Positions 1-12,144 of a stretch of DNA of 64,000 nucleotides are shown in pieces. Made by a program: the position numbers and the translations under genes. How positions within the stretch are numbered: the first letter of the stretch is position 1; each line of letters opens with the position of its first letter. The notes under the pieces are model-generated. The model was not told the DNA's origin, did no database searches, and saw nothing but the letters and a program-made list of their open reading frames with translations. This DNA comes from Endocalyx cinctus (lineage: Eukaryota; Ascomycota; Sordariomycetes; Amphisphaeriales; Apiosporaceae), in NCBI GenBank assembly GCA_001600455.1, contig BCKC01000001.1, forward strand, positions 4,366,441 to 4,430,440, written 5' to 3'.

Positions 1-965
1 GAGACACATTTCGGCCACTTCAAGGATGCCGTTGACTACGTAACGGTGACAAAGGGTGCCTACGCCATCCTGGATCCGCATAATTACATGCGGTACAACG
101 ATCCGTCGTCGCAGCCATATTCAGGCAGCGTGATAGGCGATACTTCGGACGCCTCGGCTGCGACGACGGCGCAGTTTGGCGAGTTCTGGGGCGAGCTGGC
201 TGCCCGTTTCGCCGACAACGAGAAGGTTATCTTCGGGCTTATGAATGAACCCCACGACATGGCTTCCAGTTTGATTCTTGATAACAACCAGGCAGCCATC
301 GACGCTATTCGAGCCGCAGGCGCCGAGAACTTGATCATCATGCCGGGTAATAGCTGGACAGGTGGGCACGCCTGGACCGAAGGGACGGACCCGAGCAGCG
401 CCGTCATGCAAAACTTCGTGGACCCGCTGAATAACACCGCGATCGACATACACGAGTACCTCGATACCGACTTCAGCGGTAGTCATAGCGAGTGTGTGAA
501 TGATGCGGCCACCAATTTGGCGGGGTTGACCGCGTGGTTAGAGGTGGGATGCCCTCTATTTCAGTCTATATATACATGTGCCAAGATAGGAATTGCTGAT
601 TTTCTTTTTTTTTTAAAAAAAAACAGGAAAACAACCTTAAAGCCTTCATCACTGAATTTGGCGGTAGTGATAACGAGGGATGCGCCGCCATGCTGAGCGA
701 CATGGTCGAGTATATGGCCGCGAACGACGTTTACATCGGTTGGACCGCTTGGGCGGCTGGTCCGTTCTGGGGCGCCAATAGCCCCTGCTGCACCGACGAA
801 GCTCAGCTTGGCAGCCTGGAACCGGGAAGCACCGCTGCCGGCGGCAGTCCAGGCTTATATGACACAGTCTGGTTGCCCGTTCTCCAACCTCTCGTGCCCG
901 AGACGCTGCAGTGGAGTGGCCCGGCGAGCGTAGCGGGTGGAGAGCTAGTTGCCTTTCCCGGGTGA
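1..965 (+). CDS. GH5 endo-beta-1,4-glucanase, 5' partial
   Basis: This is a secreted-type cellulase of glycoside hydrolase family 5, which cuts internal beta-1,4 bonds in cellulose by the retaining mechanism. The reading frame is open from the first base, so the start, the signal peptide and any N-terminal CBM1 lie outside the window. Exons are 1-543 and 627-965; the 83-nt intron (544-626) starts GTGGGA, ends CAG, and joins TWLE-like coding to ENNLKAFITEFGG in frame. The catalytic acid/base is the Glu of the LMNEPH motif (codon at 247-249) and the nucleophile is the Glu of ITEFGG (codon at 654-656). The DIHEYLD and WTAWAAGPFWG motifs also fit GH5. The protein ends at TGA 963-965 with no C-terminal binding module. 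The motif set fits fungal EGII-like enzymes (subfamily 5), which is inferred. The intron contains a T10A9 run. Confidence 0.95.
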
Positions 966-2461
966 ATTTACATAGGGATGAGTGTTCCTAGCAGACGAAC
1001 GAGCCGGGAATAACGACGAGTTGAATATACATACATATAGAAATGTGTAGATACAAGTTTCGCGTCATCTTTACTTAGTCTAGAAGAATGCTAAATGACT
1101 AGGAGTCCCCATTTACTTTGTGCTATCAAGTAGCGAACCTTGACGCCAAATGAACCCTAACGAGTAAGATAGTATGAAGTGGATTGCAAGACACACTATT
1201 AGCCTTTTACTTTTTATATATTATCTATGTTAGGATAAGTATATAACTATCATATCTGTGCGTGATATCCTTATTCCTTCTCTATGTCAACTCTTGTCTC
1301 ATATACCTTCTTTCATACATTTATATACGCTGGGAATTTCGCTTACTCTATCTCTATCGGTGTTTTCTGTACTCGTATAGGCACCCCCGCCGCTCTATTG
1401 GTTTAAAGTAAGCAAGCTCAGAAGCAGAAGGCCCGAGAACTCATCGCTTGGTTTTCGAGCGATTAAAGTCGAGATTGACCGATTGAGGAGATGGGTAGCT
1501 CTAGATCGAGCGGTTCAGAGTTGAAAATTAACCGTCTCTGTAGATTTGGACATTGGCAGTTGCATCTTTCAGCATCTTACTATGGTGGGGTAATCGTCTA
1601 TGGGTTTCAGGGTAACGATAGCGCGTCCAAGTTACCTAATTAGCACCCTACCTAGGTACCTACCTAGGTAAGTACCTAGGTAGGTATAAAGGTACTGAAG
1701 TGAGTATTCTACCGTGAGTTATACGACGTTTACAAGTGCTATAAATTTGACAATAGTTGCGACTATTTTCGAAGTACTATTAATTATGTGTAACTCTTGT
1801 GGCCCTACACGTATTATACAAACTCCCGCTACAGTACCTACCTCCTAGGCGTAGGCATTTACCAGGTACCTAGTCTGCTAGGTATGTTTTTAGGCCCTTA
1901 TAAATCACTATACTTGGAACACAACTCATGCGCAGTCGTCCTAGGGGACTGGGGGATAAGACATCATTAGCTCAATGGGTTTATATCATACGACAAAGTC
2001 CTCCTTATGTAAGTACTAAGTAAGTTAGGCTGGCAAGCTAATGTATACTACATACGTGTAGCCCGGCATGTAGGTTAATGACTAACCTGCGACGCGCTGA
2101 TAAATTGTCAAGATAAGAAGTTTTAATTGCAATTGTTTGCTTGAATGGATATCATCATACATTTATCGATCTCTCATCTCACTCATACTTTTATCATACC
2201 CATACTTGATTCATCTACCTGCATCTTCCTCTTCTTCTCTTTACTTATTAGGAAGAAATTGCGATCGTTTCTATTATGATACGATATCGAACCTAGCGCC
2301 AGGATACCTCATAACTGGGCGACCTCGGGGTACATTAGGACAGTTTCCTGGGATAAACACGTCTGATTACCTCTCGAAAAGATAGTCTTACACTACACTA
2401 GCTCATTCATACCAACCATATTAATGTCTCTCTAGGATATCGCCACTATCTTTTAGCCAAC
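966..2461. other. intergenic, AT-rich with palindromic repeats
   Basis: About 1.5 kb lies between the cellulase stop and the SNF2 gene start. I see no convincing coding region. It carries a cluster of ACCTAGGT-type palindromes at 1647-1687 and a weaker one near 1835-1885. The last few hundred bases before 2462 are CT-rich and probably hold the promoter and leader of the downstream gene. Confidence 0.7.
1647..1687. repeat. ACCTAGGT palindrome cluster
   Basis: Three exact copies of the self-complementary octamer ACCTAGGT (starting at 1650, 1662 and 1674) sit within 32 bases, linked by GTACC and GTAAGT spacers, so the whole stretch can fold back on itself in several registers. It is one of at least eight such loci in the window. 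Confidence 0.85.
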
Positions 2462-5400
2462 ATGTCTCAGGGTTCTGTGAAGAGAGAACCACTGAAGCCA
2501 CTAGGCTCTCCACCATCTTTCAGTATGTCAAACGGTTACTATTATATCATATATTCATTGAAGAGATATTAGTTTGCTGATGCATTATATTCCATAGACC
2601 ATAGCCATAGAGATATACTCGATAGTAATCACCTTCACAACAAATCTCACAGATCGCCACGAGATGCAGGTCGTTTGCAGCAGTCATCTGCACCGGGTAC
2701 ATCGGTAAAGAGAGAACGTGCTGGGAAGATACCTCACGGATCATGTCTTTCCTGTCTTGACAATCATGTAGATCGTTCGTGCGATGTGTGTCACGAAGCC
2801 TGCTATTGTAAGCGCGCATGTCAAAGAAAAGATTGGAATCGCCATAAGATCTTCTGCTTGAAAGGTCTACGCGATCCTCAAATACCAACCTATCATCAGC
2901 CACGAGAGAAACCTCGCCTTCCAGGCCACAACAATCTGGGCAGAGATCATATCGCTAGGTACGATGGTTCCCTTGAAAATGATGATAAGAACGATGAGGA
3001 CGACGGCTATTTGACCGCTGCCGAAAATTTGTCCGACGGCAGTGACCGTGACGATAGCGAGGACCCGGATCCACCTCTCTCAGAGAACCCCGAAGAGACA
3101 GCCCGGATTATCGAGAGATTAATGGCTATACCTCCCGTTAACATCCCCGTCGAGCAACGCCTTCGACAACCCAAAGCTTTGGCGTGCCAACTGAAGAATT
3201 ATCAGCAGATTGGTCTTACATGGTTGGCGCAAAAGGAAGAAAGCTCCGATAAGGGTGGCATTCTTGCCGATGCCATGGGCCTAGGCAAGACTATCCAGGC
3301 TTTATCTTTGATCTTAGCCCGCCCCTCGCGAGACAGAACTCGTAAGACTACCCTCATCATTGGGCCCTTAGCTCTATTGCAGCAATGGCAGCGCGAAATT
3401 TGTGAAAAGGTGAAACCCGCTTTCAAGCTAAAAACGATAATTGTCCATGGACCCAACAAGAAGACTATGACTATCGGGAAAATGTTATCCTACGACGTCG
3501 TCTTAACTACGTATGGCACAGTCGCTTGGGAGAAAAAGAAACTTGAAGACAAAAAGCAGAAGAAAAAAGTCACACCTCTATTCTTTTCACGGGACGCTTA
3601 TTTTTACCGTATCATCTTGGATGAGGCACATGCTATCAAGAACCGAAAGTCGAGGAGCGCAAAGGCCGTATTTAACATCAAAGCTACTTACCGACTTTGC
3701 ATGACGGGCACTCCCATGATGAATAGCACGTCTGAGATCTATTCCCTCATTTGCTTTCTTCGTATCAAAGGTGCAGGCGATTGGAACCATTTTCAATTTC
3801 ATTATGATAGGCCCATAAGATCGAATAATGATGCCAATCGTCAGCAAGGATTGAAAAAGCTTCAAATGCTCCTGAGAGGCATTTTGCTTCAACGAACCGC
3901 TGATAGCATAGTCGACGGTCGCCAAGTCTTAAATCTCCCAGAGAAAATTGTCGAAGATGTGGTTACCGACTTCGATCAAGATCAGAGGGAGTTTTATGCT
4001 GACCTCGAACACAAAGCGGAATTGACGATAAATAGGTTTATCAAGGAAGGGACGGTGCGCAAAAAATATGCGTATATTTTGGTTCTAATCCTTCGTTTGA
4101 GGCAATGTGCCAACCATCCTTTTCTTGTCCTAGAAGAAGGAATACCAGAAATGGCTGCGATCGGCTCCAGAGATATGCTCAAACTAGCCCAGAAGCTGCA
4201 TCGGTCAGTAATTGACCGAATCAAAGAGCAAAATGAGTTTATATGTCCACACTGTGACATCGAGACAAAAAATGCAGTCTTCAACTACCCGTGTGGCCAC
4301 CACATGTGTGGGGATTGCTTCAATGTTATGATAGAGACAAGCCAGGATACTGGCGGGAGAGTCGAGGCCGAATGCCCAGGAGAACGATGCGATAATGTCG
4401 TTGACCGCAAGAAGATTTTTTGCTACTCGCACTTCCGAGATATCCACTCGAAAGAAGATCAAAACGCCAGTGAGGAGGACGACGCCGCTTCCGAGTCCCG
4501 ATATGGTGAAAATGACGATGACGTAGATGAAGCTGGCAATTTGAAGGATTTCATCGTCGCAGATGAAGATGGGGATATTAGCGACGTCGGCACCTCGAAG
4601 AAATTCATCTCCCCAGAGAATGACGAATTGGACGACAATCAAGCCTTCACCGGGGCTATACCAACTTCAACATTACCCATGAACAATGATGATAATATCC
4701 AAGAATCAGACTCGGATTCCGATATCTCATTGCCGTCTCCAGAGGAGCTCAGCCGCCGAATGCAGGAACGAAAGGAAGGTGCCAAGCGTAAACATGAATC
4801 GGGGAGCTCAAGCCCCCGTCCGCGAACGCTGATATCCAAACCAAATGATGAAGCTTTAAAACCAACGACCGAATCTGCCTCTCGAAAACGAAAGTTGTCG
4901 ACTTCGTCAATCTCTGATGAAGAGGCACGGTTCACCAGAAAGCGACAACGAAATGATCTCGAGGAACTAGAAATAATGTCGAGAGGCACGAACAGGTTCA
5001 AGAAAAGCGAGAGAAATATCAAAACAGCGTTTTCTGGTCTTAAGAAGAACAGCGTTTCGCTAAATACAAGCGACAGAGCAGCGTATTTAGAATACGTGAG
5101 AAAAAATTGGGAACCAAGTGCCAAGATCAACAAGACAATGGAACTCCTTCAATCTTTACAAGACAACAATCCGTCCGAGAAGATTCTTATTTTCAGCTTC
5201 TTTACCTCTTTCCTTGATTTGTTAGAGATACCTATCTCTGACAAAGATTTCAGTTATCGTCGGTATGATGGTGGTATGAAAAACGACGAACGTGATGCGG
5301 TTGTGAACGATTTCATGACGAATCCCCGGATCAAGATTATGTTAATCAGTCTAAAAGCCGGGAACGCAGGGCTAAATCTATTTAAGGCAACGCGAGTCAT

Positions 5401-5644
5401 TATTACAGATCCTTTCTGGAACCCGTCAATCGAGGATCAAGCTGTTGGTCGAGCTCATCGTATTGGTCAAACTCGGCCTGTTCATGTTTACCGACTCTTG
5501 GTTCAAGATACAGTAGAAGACCGCATTCTTGCACTACAGGCCAAAAAGCGCGATCTAGTCAACGCGGTTTTTGATAAGGAGGTTGCACAGAGCAATGCTG
5601 GATTGAACATCCGAGAACTGATGAGTTTGTTCGGTCGTTCGTGA
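2462..5644 (+). CDS. MYND-finger SNF2/RING ATPase (ULS1/RAD5-like)
   Basis: This is a predicted nuclear DNA translocase of the SNF2 family with a RING finger placed between the two helicase lobes, as in Rad5, Rad16, HLTF and Uls1. Such proteins act in chromatin remodelling, DNA-damage tolerance or SUMO-directed ubiquitylation. Exons 2462-2522 and 2670-5644 give 1011 residues; the intron starts GTATGT and ends GCAG, and the only ATG that fits is in exon 1. Domains in order: MYND zinc finger about 46-83 (C-x2-C-x8-C-x2-C ... W-x2-H-x3-C), acidic linker, lobe 1 with Walker A DAMGLGKT (221-228) and DEAH (338-341), RING about 546-594 (CPHC ... CGHHMCGDC ... C-x4-C), a Ser/acid/Lys-rich insert of about 230 residues, and lobe 2 with GRAHRIGQ (947-954). 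The MYND finger is unusual for this family, and the last RING pair is spaced x4 instead of x2. The family call is firm; the exact orthologue is not. Confidence 0.95.
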
Positions 5645-6674
5645 AAGGAATGATTATAATAAAGCCTTACCTAGGCTGCCGTGGCAATTCCACGCGTGTT
5701 ACAATATTAAACTGTACAAAATTCAGCAAAATGATTTAAACGAGACAAATTTTAACTACGAATGGATGGCGTGGATGGAGATGGGCGGCGGAAAGGACTG
5801 TACATTATGAGGTGGTTGGCTTCGTGAATAATGCATAATGTCAACCTCATCAGACATGGTATAGAATATCCAAGCAATTGGCGGTAAACGAGGCCAAGGG
5901 AAAGGCGTTTTTATTTTATGGGTGGAATTAAGGGCGGAAAGGATCACTGTACAGTACTCTAACAAACAAGTGCCCAGCTTATCTTATTACTATTTTTCTT
6001 GAATATACCCAATCGAGGCTTATGTCGCCGATTAATTTGCAAGCGATAGTTTTCTTGATCGAGGTCAGCGTGGAAGGAGTCAAGGGTAAATGATGAGGCG
6101 ACCGGCGAGTTGCCTAAGTGCTGCTGAGTGATTGTTTAGAGTAAACGAGAAAAATCGGGAGAAGTCGGATTACCAGTACCAACGTTGAACTGCCCCTTAG
6201 ACACACCGGTATGTTCCGATCATACCATTGCCCAGTGAAACTAAGTGTATTCAGTGAAATAACACGCCACATCGGTACCCGCCTTGCTGCGAAACCTTCC
6301 AAGACCCTCGAAAAATCGGGCTCAGTGATTAATTTATGACCAGATTATTGTGGAAATCTTGTTTGAAATACTGGGCCATTATGAAGCCACGAGAAATGGA
6401 CGGACGAGGTTTGTTCATCTAAACAATTTCTTGTATGATCAGGCGATACGAGCGCTTGACATACCTTGGCCATTCTCATTTTGCTGCGGAGGATGAATGT
6501 TGGATGGAAATAGAAATAATTTCAAATGTAAGATAAATAGGTAGTTAACAACACTGATTAAAGACCAAAAAAAAAAAGTTTGATTCACCATCAAGCAATT
6601 CACAATAAACAATAATAAACACACATACCAAACATCCAAGTCTTTTCGACTATACAATTATCTATCTTTTATCA
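5645..6674. other. intergenic, nothing coding seen
   Basis: About 1 kb separates the SNF2 gene from the next gene on the same strand. It contains one CCTAGG site near 5670 and an A11 run near 6567. The final 150 bases are A-rich and CA-rich, as expected for a fungal 5' leader. I see no supported gene. Confidence 0.65.
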
Positions 6675-7556
6675 ATGCAAGGCGATATCTTCCAGCTTGC
6701 TCAGACGACCGCCACCCTGCAGGGTAGCAACAAGGCCATCTCTGCTTCTTCTCTTCAACAAAAGCCATCGGTACCGATTCCGCAGGTCCTGAACAGCAAG
6801 AAGCCCTTAACCGCCATCTATAACGAAGACGACCTTTCCGACTTGCTCTTTGACGAAGACGACGGTCGCATTTTGGTGAATGACGTTGCGCATCACCTTC
6901 AGCATCATCACCATGCCATCCTCCACACCGATGACCATCACGACACGGTGATACCCCTCTTGACTCCGTTGACGGACCCGGGTACACTGAGTCCCTTCTC
7001 AGATCACCACGCCGGGGGTCCCAGTCATACCCCTGTTCTAAGCGATTGCGATTCAGACTTGGCCGAGGACGATTTCGGCTACGCGCTCTTCCCTTGCAAG
7101 GAGAGCCCCATCAAGTTTGAAGACGGGTTCGAGTTCCCCGTTTTCCTAGGTAGACAATGCGAGGAGCCTCGGGGGACTTCTTCATATTGTTGCCCGGCCG
7201 CGATTCCTCCCCAGCAGCAGCCGCAGAAGCAGACGTATCCGGCCGTGAGGAAAGCCCAGGAGGAGGAAAGCTACACGGTAGAGGCTATCGACGGGCCCAT
7301 GATGTCCTGGTGGCCGGAGCCGACGGAAAACATGGAGCACGAGTGGGTTGACGACGAGGACTACACCGACGGCGGTCTCGAGATGAAAAGACAGCGGAAG
7401 CCGGCGGAGATACAGCAAGTACAACAAGTGCAACAAGCGAGGGATATGATCTCCGAGAGGCATCATGTGGAATGTATCGAGGGACCGCTAATGACTTGGT
7501 GGCCTGCTGAGCCGGCCATGATGAGATTCGGTTGGAACGAAGACTTTTACGAGTAA
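6675..7556 (+). CDS. unknown acidic/His-rich protein with two WWP motifs
   Basis: This single-exon ORF encodes 293 residues; I do not recognise its family. The N-terminal quarter has the acidic patch DDLSDLLFDEDD (about 52-63), then a His-rich run (HHLQHHHH, about 73-80), then Ser/Pro/Asp-rich sequence. The C-terminal third carries the same motif twice: VEAIDGPMMSWWPEP at about 202-216 and VECIEGPLMTWWPAEP at about 265-280, each followed by acidic and aromatic residues (EHEWVDDEDY and FGWNEDFYE). The two copies are separated by a basic and Gln-rich linker. There is no signal peptide or membrane segment, so a cytosolic or nuclear adaptor role is possible but unproven. The ATG at 6675 is the first in the frame and the codon use looks genic. 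The acidic DLLFDEDD type of patch resembles activation domains, which is only an inference. Confidence 0.85.
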   Translation: MQGDIFQLAQTTATLQGSNKAISASSLQQKPSVPIPQVLNSKKPLTAIYNEDDLSDLLFDEDDGRILVNDVAHHLQHHHHAILHTDDHHDTVIPLLTPLTDPGTLSPFSDHHAGGPSHTPVLSDCDSDLAEDDFGYALFPCKESPIKFEDGFEFPVFLGRQCEEPRGTSSYCCPAAIPPQQQPQKQTYPAVRKAQEEESYTVEAIDGPMMSWWPEPTENMEHEWVDDEDYTDGGLEMKRQRKPAEIQQVQQVQQARDMISERHHVECIEGPLMTWWPAEPAMMRFGWNEDFYE

Positions 7557-8143
7557 AATTGGGAACGAGGAGAGTTTCAACAGCTACGGGTTATGCTTTC
7601 TTTTGGGATTTGGACACCAATGGACTGTGCATGATGGTATATATATATATATATGCATAAAAGTTTTGGAGTTTTTTTTTTATTTTTTTTTATCTTCCTT
7701 CCTTTTTCTTCCTCTCTCTTCATATTTCCTTGGGGTGGCGTTTCGAATCCAAACGGGCACAAGGAAAACGAAAAGAGAAAGAGTGTTTGTGGGTATCAGT
7801 TTTCCTTCTCTCTTCATTATGGGTATTAGGTTGGGAAAGCATCTCACGACTATTGATGTATTGTTTATATATCCTCATATCATTTAGTTATTTAGTCTTG
7901 TACAAAATCAAAAAGGAAATAACATTTTTAAAACATCTGATTGATTTCATTTCAAATTGTTCTCTACATACTTGGATAGTTACTTACCTAGGTAAGTACT
8001 TACTTAGAAACTTAGGTAGAGTTTTAAAGCAAAAGGTACACCATGATTTGGGAGGTGCTTAGGTGGGGAGCATTAAGAACTGTTCTTTTTCTTGCGGAGT
8101 AATAGATTTGAATAAGATTTCCTAAATCCAACAAGCTTAGTAT
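7557..8143. other. intergenic, 3' UTR and tRNA upstream region
   Basis: This 590-base stretch starts with the probable 3' UTR of the upstream gene, with an (AT) run near 7638 and T runs near 7671-7690. It contains a 16-bp perfect palindrome at 7982-7997. The last 100 bases are the 5' flank of the tRNA. Open frames here are short and not credible. Confidence 0.65.
7982..7997. repeat. 16-bp perfect palindrome ACTTACCTAGGTAAGT
   Basis: The sequence is exactly self-complementary and is centred on the ACCTAGGT core shared with the other repeat loci. It lies 147 bases upstream of the tRNA-Leu gene. Confidence 0.85.
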
Positions 8144-8244
8144 GGCAAGATGGCCGAGTTGGTCTATGGCGCCAGGTTAAGGTTAATCTTAACAGCAATT
8201 TCCTGGTGGGGCAACCCGCGTGGGTTCAAATCCCACTCTTGTCA
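8144..8244 (+). tRNA. tRNA-Leu (AAG anticodon) with intron
   Basis: A full cloverleaf can be drawn. The acceptor arm GGCAAGA (8144-8150) pairs with TCTTGTC (8237-8243), with one G-U pair and discriminator A at 8244. The D arm closes with GCC/GGC. The anticodon stem is CCAGG (8172-8176) with CCTGG (8202-8206), and the loop TT-AAG-G puts AAG at 8179-8181. The T arm is GTGGG-TTCAAAT-CCCAC (8220-8236). A GC-containing variable arm is long, as in class II leucine tRNAs. An 18-nt intron (about 8183-8200) follows position 37 in the canonical place, and its CTTAA can pair with the anticodon TTAAG, as is usual for nuclear tRNA introns. The exact intron ends could shift by a base. It decodes CUU and, after A34-to-inosine editing, CUC. 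Confidence 0.95.
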
Positions 8245-11200
8245 CGACTGTAATTTTTTGCAATTTATATTTTTTACCTTTATGTTCTTTTTATTTCTTA
8301 CTTCTTTGTTGCTTGCACTGGTAGTTAGTTGTAAGGACTATTTATTATCCCCCTTTTTCATATAATAAATAAATACACTTTCTCTACCTCTTCTTCTTCT
8401 TCTTCTTACCCTCTCTACATATCACTATAAACAAGTCAATCAGGTCTATACCATGATTTACTTAAACCCCTAAAATACCAGGCCGACTTACGATTATGAG
8501 AGTCCCTCTACCGACGTGTTCCAACAGGGAAACCAGGGAAATACGCCATATTTGTGATCTGCTAGGCAAGCTTTGCTTTACTTCTCGTTGGTGGACATGG
8601 GACAATGATAATCGATCGGAGATCGCTTCTTAGGCCATATTATACATATGACATATGATAAGAACACTAACGTTTGATGACTCGCATGTACGAGAACACC
8701 ATATCATGATGATAAGAAAGCGTATATATTGATTAAATGGCACCACCGAAACTCAGGAATTACCACTGCACGGTCGTATATAGTGTTGGCTTGCATAGAA
8801 GAGGTCCTTCGGCTTGAGTCTTGCACTGTTCTCGGCTCGTTTACGAAGGAATGCCTTATATATTTGATCCCTAAACTCATAGCATATGAGCCTGTTTTTT
8901 ACGACAAGACATACCGTACCAGAGTGACGATTCTTATATGGGTGTAACCCAATTTGCCGCTGATAATTATTTTCTAACAAGTCATGCACTTGGGTCTATA
9001 CCATATGGGTCGAGTTGGATATGTGAGTATTTGTGAATCGATCTACGGTGGCTTGATCTGATCTGATCTGATCTGGCATTTCGGCCCCGGGCAAGCGGAA
9101 GCGCGATTACCTTGGCACTACTTGCTACTCTAATCCAAGATGAGTAATTCTGCCGGGTTTTGATTATTATAAGTAAAACATCTCACCTTACACCATGTCT
9201 CATAACCAGGTAGTGGAATAATAGTACATATGCGTCATTCGCCGTTCACCGTTCGCTCCTTGAAAATGATGAGACAAATCTTTGGTGCCTAATTACAAGG
9301 TAGACTCCGGGTACCAAGGTCTTGTAAACATGGGAGTCTGAGTGCCATCTTGATATGTACCTCGTCGAGAGCTATGTCTCTCAATATTCGCCCAAAAGAG
9401 TTGTCCCGTGAGCTGCCATGCTCCCTATTGGAGATATGGCAAAAAAAAAAAAAAAAAACCATTCTCTATCACAGCACCAGATACTTGGATGGAGCCTGCC
9501 AACCACCTCCTCTGACCCTGATGTTTGGTAGCACTTGGAACTAAGTATTTAATACACGAAAATGATTAATCAGGAGGACTGATAACTCTTCTGGCTCTTT
9601 TCTAGTTGCTAGGTCTTATTCCCAACGCTTTCATCATTTGGGCCTTTTATCTGCTTTCTTCTCTACTTACACGGGGCGCCTGTATCCCTAATATGACTTA
9701 GATGAACGCATCTACCCTCGCGTGTGAGTTTCACTGTGCGATCAGTAACGATTGGAAGATTGATACATGTTAGCTACCGATGTTTTGAGGCAAAGCACGA
9801 TTTGTTGTATATGGATATTGGCACCAAGATTACCAATTACTCTCTGTTTAAACTAAATATGAACAAACTTCTTGGTAACCCCGAGCCTCACCTCAACGCA
9901 CTAGGTATTTCGCTTTTCCGAAACAAGTCTCTCTTTATCTTCCATAGATCTTTCATATCGTAGCATCCATGCTTTTTGTATTCTTTTTTTGTATCCCTTT
10001 ACTGCGTTACCAAATCACTCCTGAGATACTATACCCGGTGTGCATGCTTGCTAATAGGTATATTAATTTAAGGTCGTGATCAAACGGTAAAATGTCGAGA
10101 CGGGAGAGTTACGTCTTGTGATTCGTTGATGTCCTTTATATGCTAAGAAAATACTTTCGCCCGAAGACGTAAGAAGCCATACCGGAAACTCGTCTTTCCT
10201 TGCGCGTGGTTTAAAGGTAATGCTACGACTCTAGGATCAGCATTCGCAGTACTCATTACCTTGGTGAAGAGGCGCCCTCGGCAGCTAAGGTCAGAGCTAG
10301 AAGTGCCACTTACCCGACAGGACTTCGCCAAAATATGGTAACTATGAGAATTTTGCTACGCGGCTTTTCCTCGTCGAAAGACTTTGCGAAGTGTGAAACT
10401 TCAATTCGGCTATAATCACGATGTTCTCGTGGTATGCTAGGAGTTGTCCTTAGCAGTGAGGCTAAGAACTACAAAATCTCCGATGGGAATTTGATTTCAG
10501 CTTGTTCGAATACCCTGAATTATTTGGAGATGCTGCCCAACTTTTGCCCCAAAGTTCTTAACTACTTCACCGGTTGGATCAACGTAGACCAGGTGGTACA
10601 GCGATATCGTGATAATTCTAGGGCCAACTTAATTACCATTTCGCTTGTGTAGGTTACAGCATGTTGGAAAACATCGTTGCAAGTACTATCCGAACAGGTC
10701 AAAACGCGGATAACACGGCAGCGTATGAATTGGCAGTCCTGCGAAATGACCTAGTCCCTTCAAAGTTGGAGCCGCTCGACATCGAGTTAAGGTTCTGTCG
10801 CATGACTTGAAAGAGTGAGGATTTAGGCTCGAACTGTGAGCGCAGACCATTCTGAGCTACGTTTGAGTGCGCACTCGGAGTAACATTTCCCTGCCAAATC
10901 ATAAACCCACGATGTATCACGCGGTTCGTAATGGAGCGATGATTATCGGCAATCAATTTCGGGGAGTACGAGTTGTATTACAGTCGCTAAATATTTTAGA
11001 ATGGTAAGGAAATCCAGCTCAAGGATCGAGCCGCGCCGGCATGGGTCTCTCTCTCTCCATCTTAGGAGGCCTGGAGCTTTTTGTCGGGGCATACACCGGC
11101 CTGGCGGTGGGCCACGACAAAGTTCGGAAGGGCCCTGGACTTATTTAACCCGGAAGTGTAGGAAATATAGAAGTAAGGAATACAGAGGCCAGAGAGGGAC

Positions 11201-12144
11201 GAATGGGGCTTAAAGAAGGGACGTGGACCAGAACATGGAAAAGGGGTAGGAGTTATTATGAAGATAGATAATGCGAAGCGAGGTCGAGAATTGAAAGAAG
11301 ACCCCAAGGGATGAACGGTCGGGGAAACATGTGAGCCTACGAGTCAACATGCCGTACCACTGCCTATGTAGAATGAGATTCACAAAATAGGCATCACTAC
11401 GAAGGCAAGATTAGACATCCCCAGATTACTATTCTAGGGAGATATATATATATATTGGCTATTGTTATGCAACATAATCCACAGATAATCATGTTTATTT
11501 AATACACTTCAAGGTCAACCCCCATAGTGAGTTTGACAGGCCTCGCAGTTATTCATTTCTCGTGGGTCATTGAGCTGGCATACTACCTATTAACACGTAC
11601 TGGCCATCCTTCGGATGCTGTTACAACACATGGACAACTCAACATAGGTTCTGAAACGTCGTAGCCAGGTCTGTATATATTCTAGCTTTGAATAGAGACC
11701 TATCCTTTGAAACGGCTCTTGCCACAGCTCAGCGGTAAATATTATGTATGTAACAAAAGACAATATCTATTTATTATAATTATTCGCGATCAGACTACCG
11801 AATAAGCCAATCCATATCAATTGTAATCATGCGTACTAAGAGAGATGGTCACATCCGGCGGTATCTAGAATGGAGAAGTATGCATGTTGACCCGCCGCTG
11901 AGCGAAACCCGCAGATCAGCTTCCGTATTAGCATCCGAGCGAGAGGGGCTGGTTAACGACATGGTATACCACAACTTTCATTAAGGCTAATAGTAGCTGC
12001 AATTGATACTCTGCCCTGCCTGCCTACGTAATAAACTACATTGAAGCACAAATCGTGCTCAAGGGGAAAGAATCCCAATCCGAGATTTGTGTTGTATAGC
12101 GATACCCACGAAGGAAAAATAATAATAGGGAAACTACGGCAACC
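8245..12144. other. 3.9 kb gene-free region, possible decayed fragments
   Basis: No intact gene is supported between the tRNA and the deacetylase. It holds a GATCT pentamer run near 9053-9074, an A18 run near 9440, and a T-rich tail after the tRNA that could terminate Pol III. Between 10434 and 11148 several short plus-strand reading frames in different phases look mildly coding-like (see findings) but have no recognisable domain. Confidence 0.6.
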
